Shown here: positions 63,430 through 64,000 of the stretch, one piece after another
Position numbering within the stretch: position 1 is the stretch's first letter
Layout: each line of letters starts with the position of its first letter
Source: Shewanella jiangmenensis
Lineage (GTDB): Bacteria; Pseudomonadota; Gammaproteobacteria; Enterobacterales; Shewanellaceae
Direction of reading: 5' to 3'
Length of the DNA stretch: 64,000 bases
NCBI RefSeq assembly: GCF_018596335.1
Contig: NZ_JAHEPS010000009.1
Coordinates: forward strand, 1 to 64,000
Notes under the pieces: model-generated
The model's database searches: none
What the model was told of the DNA's origin: nothing
Seen by the model: the letters and a program-made list of their open reading frames with translations, nothing else
Translations under genes and position numbers: made by a program

Positions 63430-63675
63430 TCAAAGCCCTTTTTTGACGAGGTAACGATAGGGAGCTTGGCTGGTATCACTGGCGAGCAGCGTGTGATCCA
63501 TAAACTCGCAGAAGCTGGGGATGTCGCGGGTGGTTGCCGGGTCGTCCGCAATAATCAGCAGGGTTTCACCTTCGGCCATGGTGCGAACGGTTTTGCGTAC
63601 CATCATCACGGGTTCGGGGCAGCGCAGCCCCAAGGCATCCAGTTGTTTGGTTGGGTTGGCAAATACGTCGGTCAT
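63430..63675 (-). CDS. tusA: Sulfur carrier protein TusA
   Basis: An 81-residue sulfur relay protein for tRNA 2-thiouridine synthesis and other sulfur transfer. Cys19 in [20 protein letters not shown] is the persulfide carrier. [16 protein letters not shown] is family-specific. Length and sequence closely follow E. coli TusA. Single gene. Confidence 0.97.
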   Translation of the reverse strand: MTDVFANPTKQLDALGLRCPEPVMMVRKTVRTMAEGETLLIIADDPATTRDIPSFCEFMDHTLLASDTSQAPYRYLVKKGL

Positions 63676-63766
63676 TTGAGTCTTCTATCGCTGTAACAGT
63701 TGTCGCTAATGTTACTCCTGTCGATTTATTTCACCAAGCAGTGCAGCTTGAAACTGTGGTGTCGAT

Positions 63767-63782
63767 TGTTTCACGTGGAACC
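63767..63782. promoter_or_regulatory. parS: parS-like site in the tusA upstream gap
   Basis: TGTTTCACGTGGAACC, 14 of 16 to the consensus, with the central TTTCACGTGGAA intact. Intergenic, so no coding constraint explains it. Confidence 0.7.
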
Positions 63783-63838
63783 TATCATTATTGCGGATGG
63801 CGTTTTATATGGCCTAAACCGTATGTTAGCCGCGAATA

Positions 63839-63876
63839 AAAAATGCGCACAGCAGCGCGTTTTTGTCTAAAAACGC
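63839..63876. other. Two overlapping, competing hairpins in the tusA upstream gap
   Basis: AAAAATGCGC (63839-63848) pairs with GCGCGTTTTT (63855-63864) as a terminator-like stem. GCGTTTTT (63857-63864) also pairs perfectly with AAAAACGC (63869-63876). They share an arm, so only one can form. On the minus strand the terminator stem is followed by T6. No gene for it to terminate is visible. Confidence 0.45.
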
Positions 63877-63959
63877 AGCTAAATCAGATCTTTGAATAAG
63901 CAATAACAGGAAGTTTTTTGCGGGTATTCACAAGCGTGCTAGTGTACTCAGCCTCATAA

Positions 63960-63974
63960 CGATAACAATTATCA
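63960..63974 (+). promoter_or_regulatory. Fur box for the gene at the right edge
   Basis: CGATAACAATTATCA, close to the 7-1-7 Fur consensus (two mismatches), 11 bases upstream of the ATG at 63986. Placement over the likely promoter/start region fits iron repression. Confidence 0.78.
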
Positions 63975-63985
63975 TTTGATTAAAA

Positions 63986-64000
63986 ATGGCTGAATTTTCT
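63986..64000 (+). CDS. Start of a probable Fur-regulated gene, cut by the window
   Basis: Only five codons (MAEFS) are visible after an AT-rich region and a Fur box. No ribosome site is obvious. The product cannot be named. The call rests on the Fur box placed directly upstream. Confidence 0.4.

Noticed and set aside
63651-63839. 62-codon plus-strand frame ending right at the hairpin at 63839
   Set aside because: The terminator-like position is tempting, but the frame starts antisense to the tusA start, has no ribosome site and no recognisable sequence. It also runs through the parS-like site.

Overview
The window is a chromosomal replication-origin region from a gammaproteobacterium, almost certainly a Shewanella of relatively high GC. 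Three observations support this. The order mnmG-oriC-mioC with rsmG-parA-parB and the atp operon on one side and mnmE-yidC-yidD-rnpA-rpmH/dnaA-dnaN-recF-gyrB on the other is typical of the group. The block menB / DUF2061 gene / glmS / DeoR regulator / TonB siderophore receptor is as remembered from Shewanella. The protein sequences agree. The genus call is inference; no database was searched.

Layout. (1) 1-10 kb: an rRNA-type P1 promoter firing out of the left edge, ccoG, a small membrane protein, menB, a Fur-box-preceded DUF2061 gene, the deoR-glmS pair, a TonB-dependent siderophore receptor and glmU. (2) 10-17.2 kb: the complete atpIBEFHAGDC operon on the minus strand. (3) 17.3-22.6 kb: parB, parA, rsmG, mnmG, then oriC (about 21.75-22.10 kb, DnaA boxes and about 18 GATC sites), then mioC reading towards the origin. 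(4) 22.7-27.3 kb: an endonuclease/exonuclease/phosphatase-family protein, a glutathione-dependent formaldehyde detoxification pair (frmA-fghA) with a divergent LysR regulator, and a small membrane protein. (5) 27.3-37.8 kb: mnmE, yidC, yidD, rnpA and rpmH (minus), then dnaA-dnaN-recF-gyrB (plus), with a second GATC-rich, DnaA-box-bearing control region in front of dnaA. (6) 37.8-48.5 kb: an accessory sugar locus: TonB-dependent receptor, tryptophan-halogenase-like flavoprotein, AraC regulator, MFS permease, ROK kinase and secreted GH20 beta-hexosaminidase. It looks like a system for binding, cutting, importing and phosphorylating N-acetylhexosamine-containing glycans. (7) 48.5-54.9 kb: an orphan coiled-coil membrane protein with a truncated sigma-factor remnant, then a tightly overlapping operon pxpB-pxpC-pxpA-DUF969-DUF979-pcp-nudix that reads as a 5-oxoproline (pyroglutamate) uptake, release and hydrolysis unit. 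(8) 55-64 kb: an HDOD signalling protein, glyS/glyQ, tag, a large beta-propeller/amidohydrolase protein, tusA and the first codons of a gene behind a Fur box.

The genes in the core are replication, translation, energy and cell-wall precursor functions. The ParB-binding (parS) candidates lie only to the right of oriC (53.0, 60.0, 61.3 and 63.8 kb). One of them forms the stem of an intrinsic terminator. Three Fur-box candidates tie the DUF2061 gene, the siderophore receptor and the gene at the right edge to iron. No tRNA gene, insertion sequence, prophage or CRISPR array was seen. No wholly new system is demonstrated. The best leads are the GH20/TonB/halogenase-like locus with its unusual ROK kinase and operator-like repeats, the 5-oxoproline operon with its DUF969/DUF979 membrane pair, and the parS-terminator.
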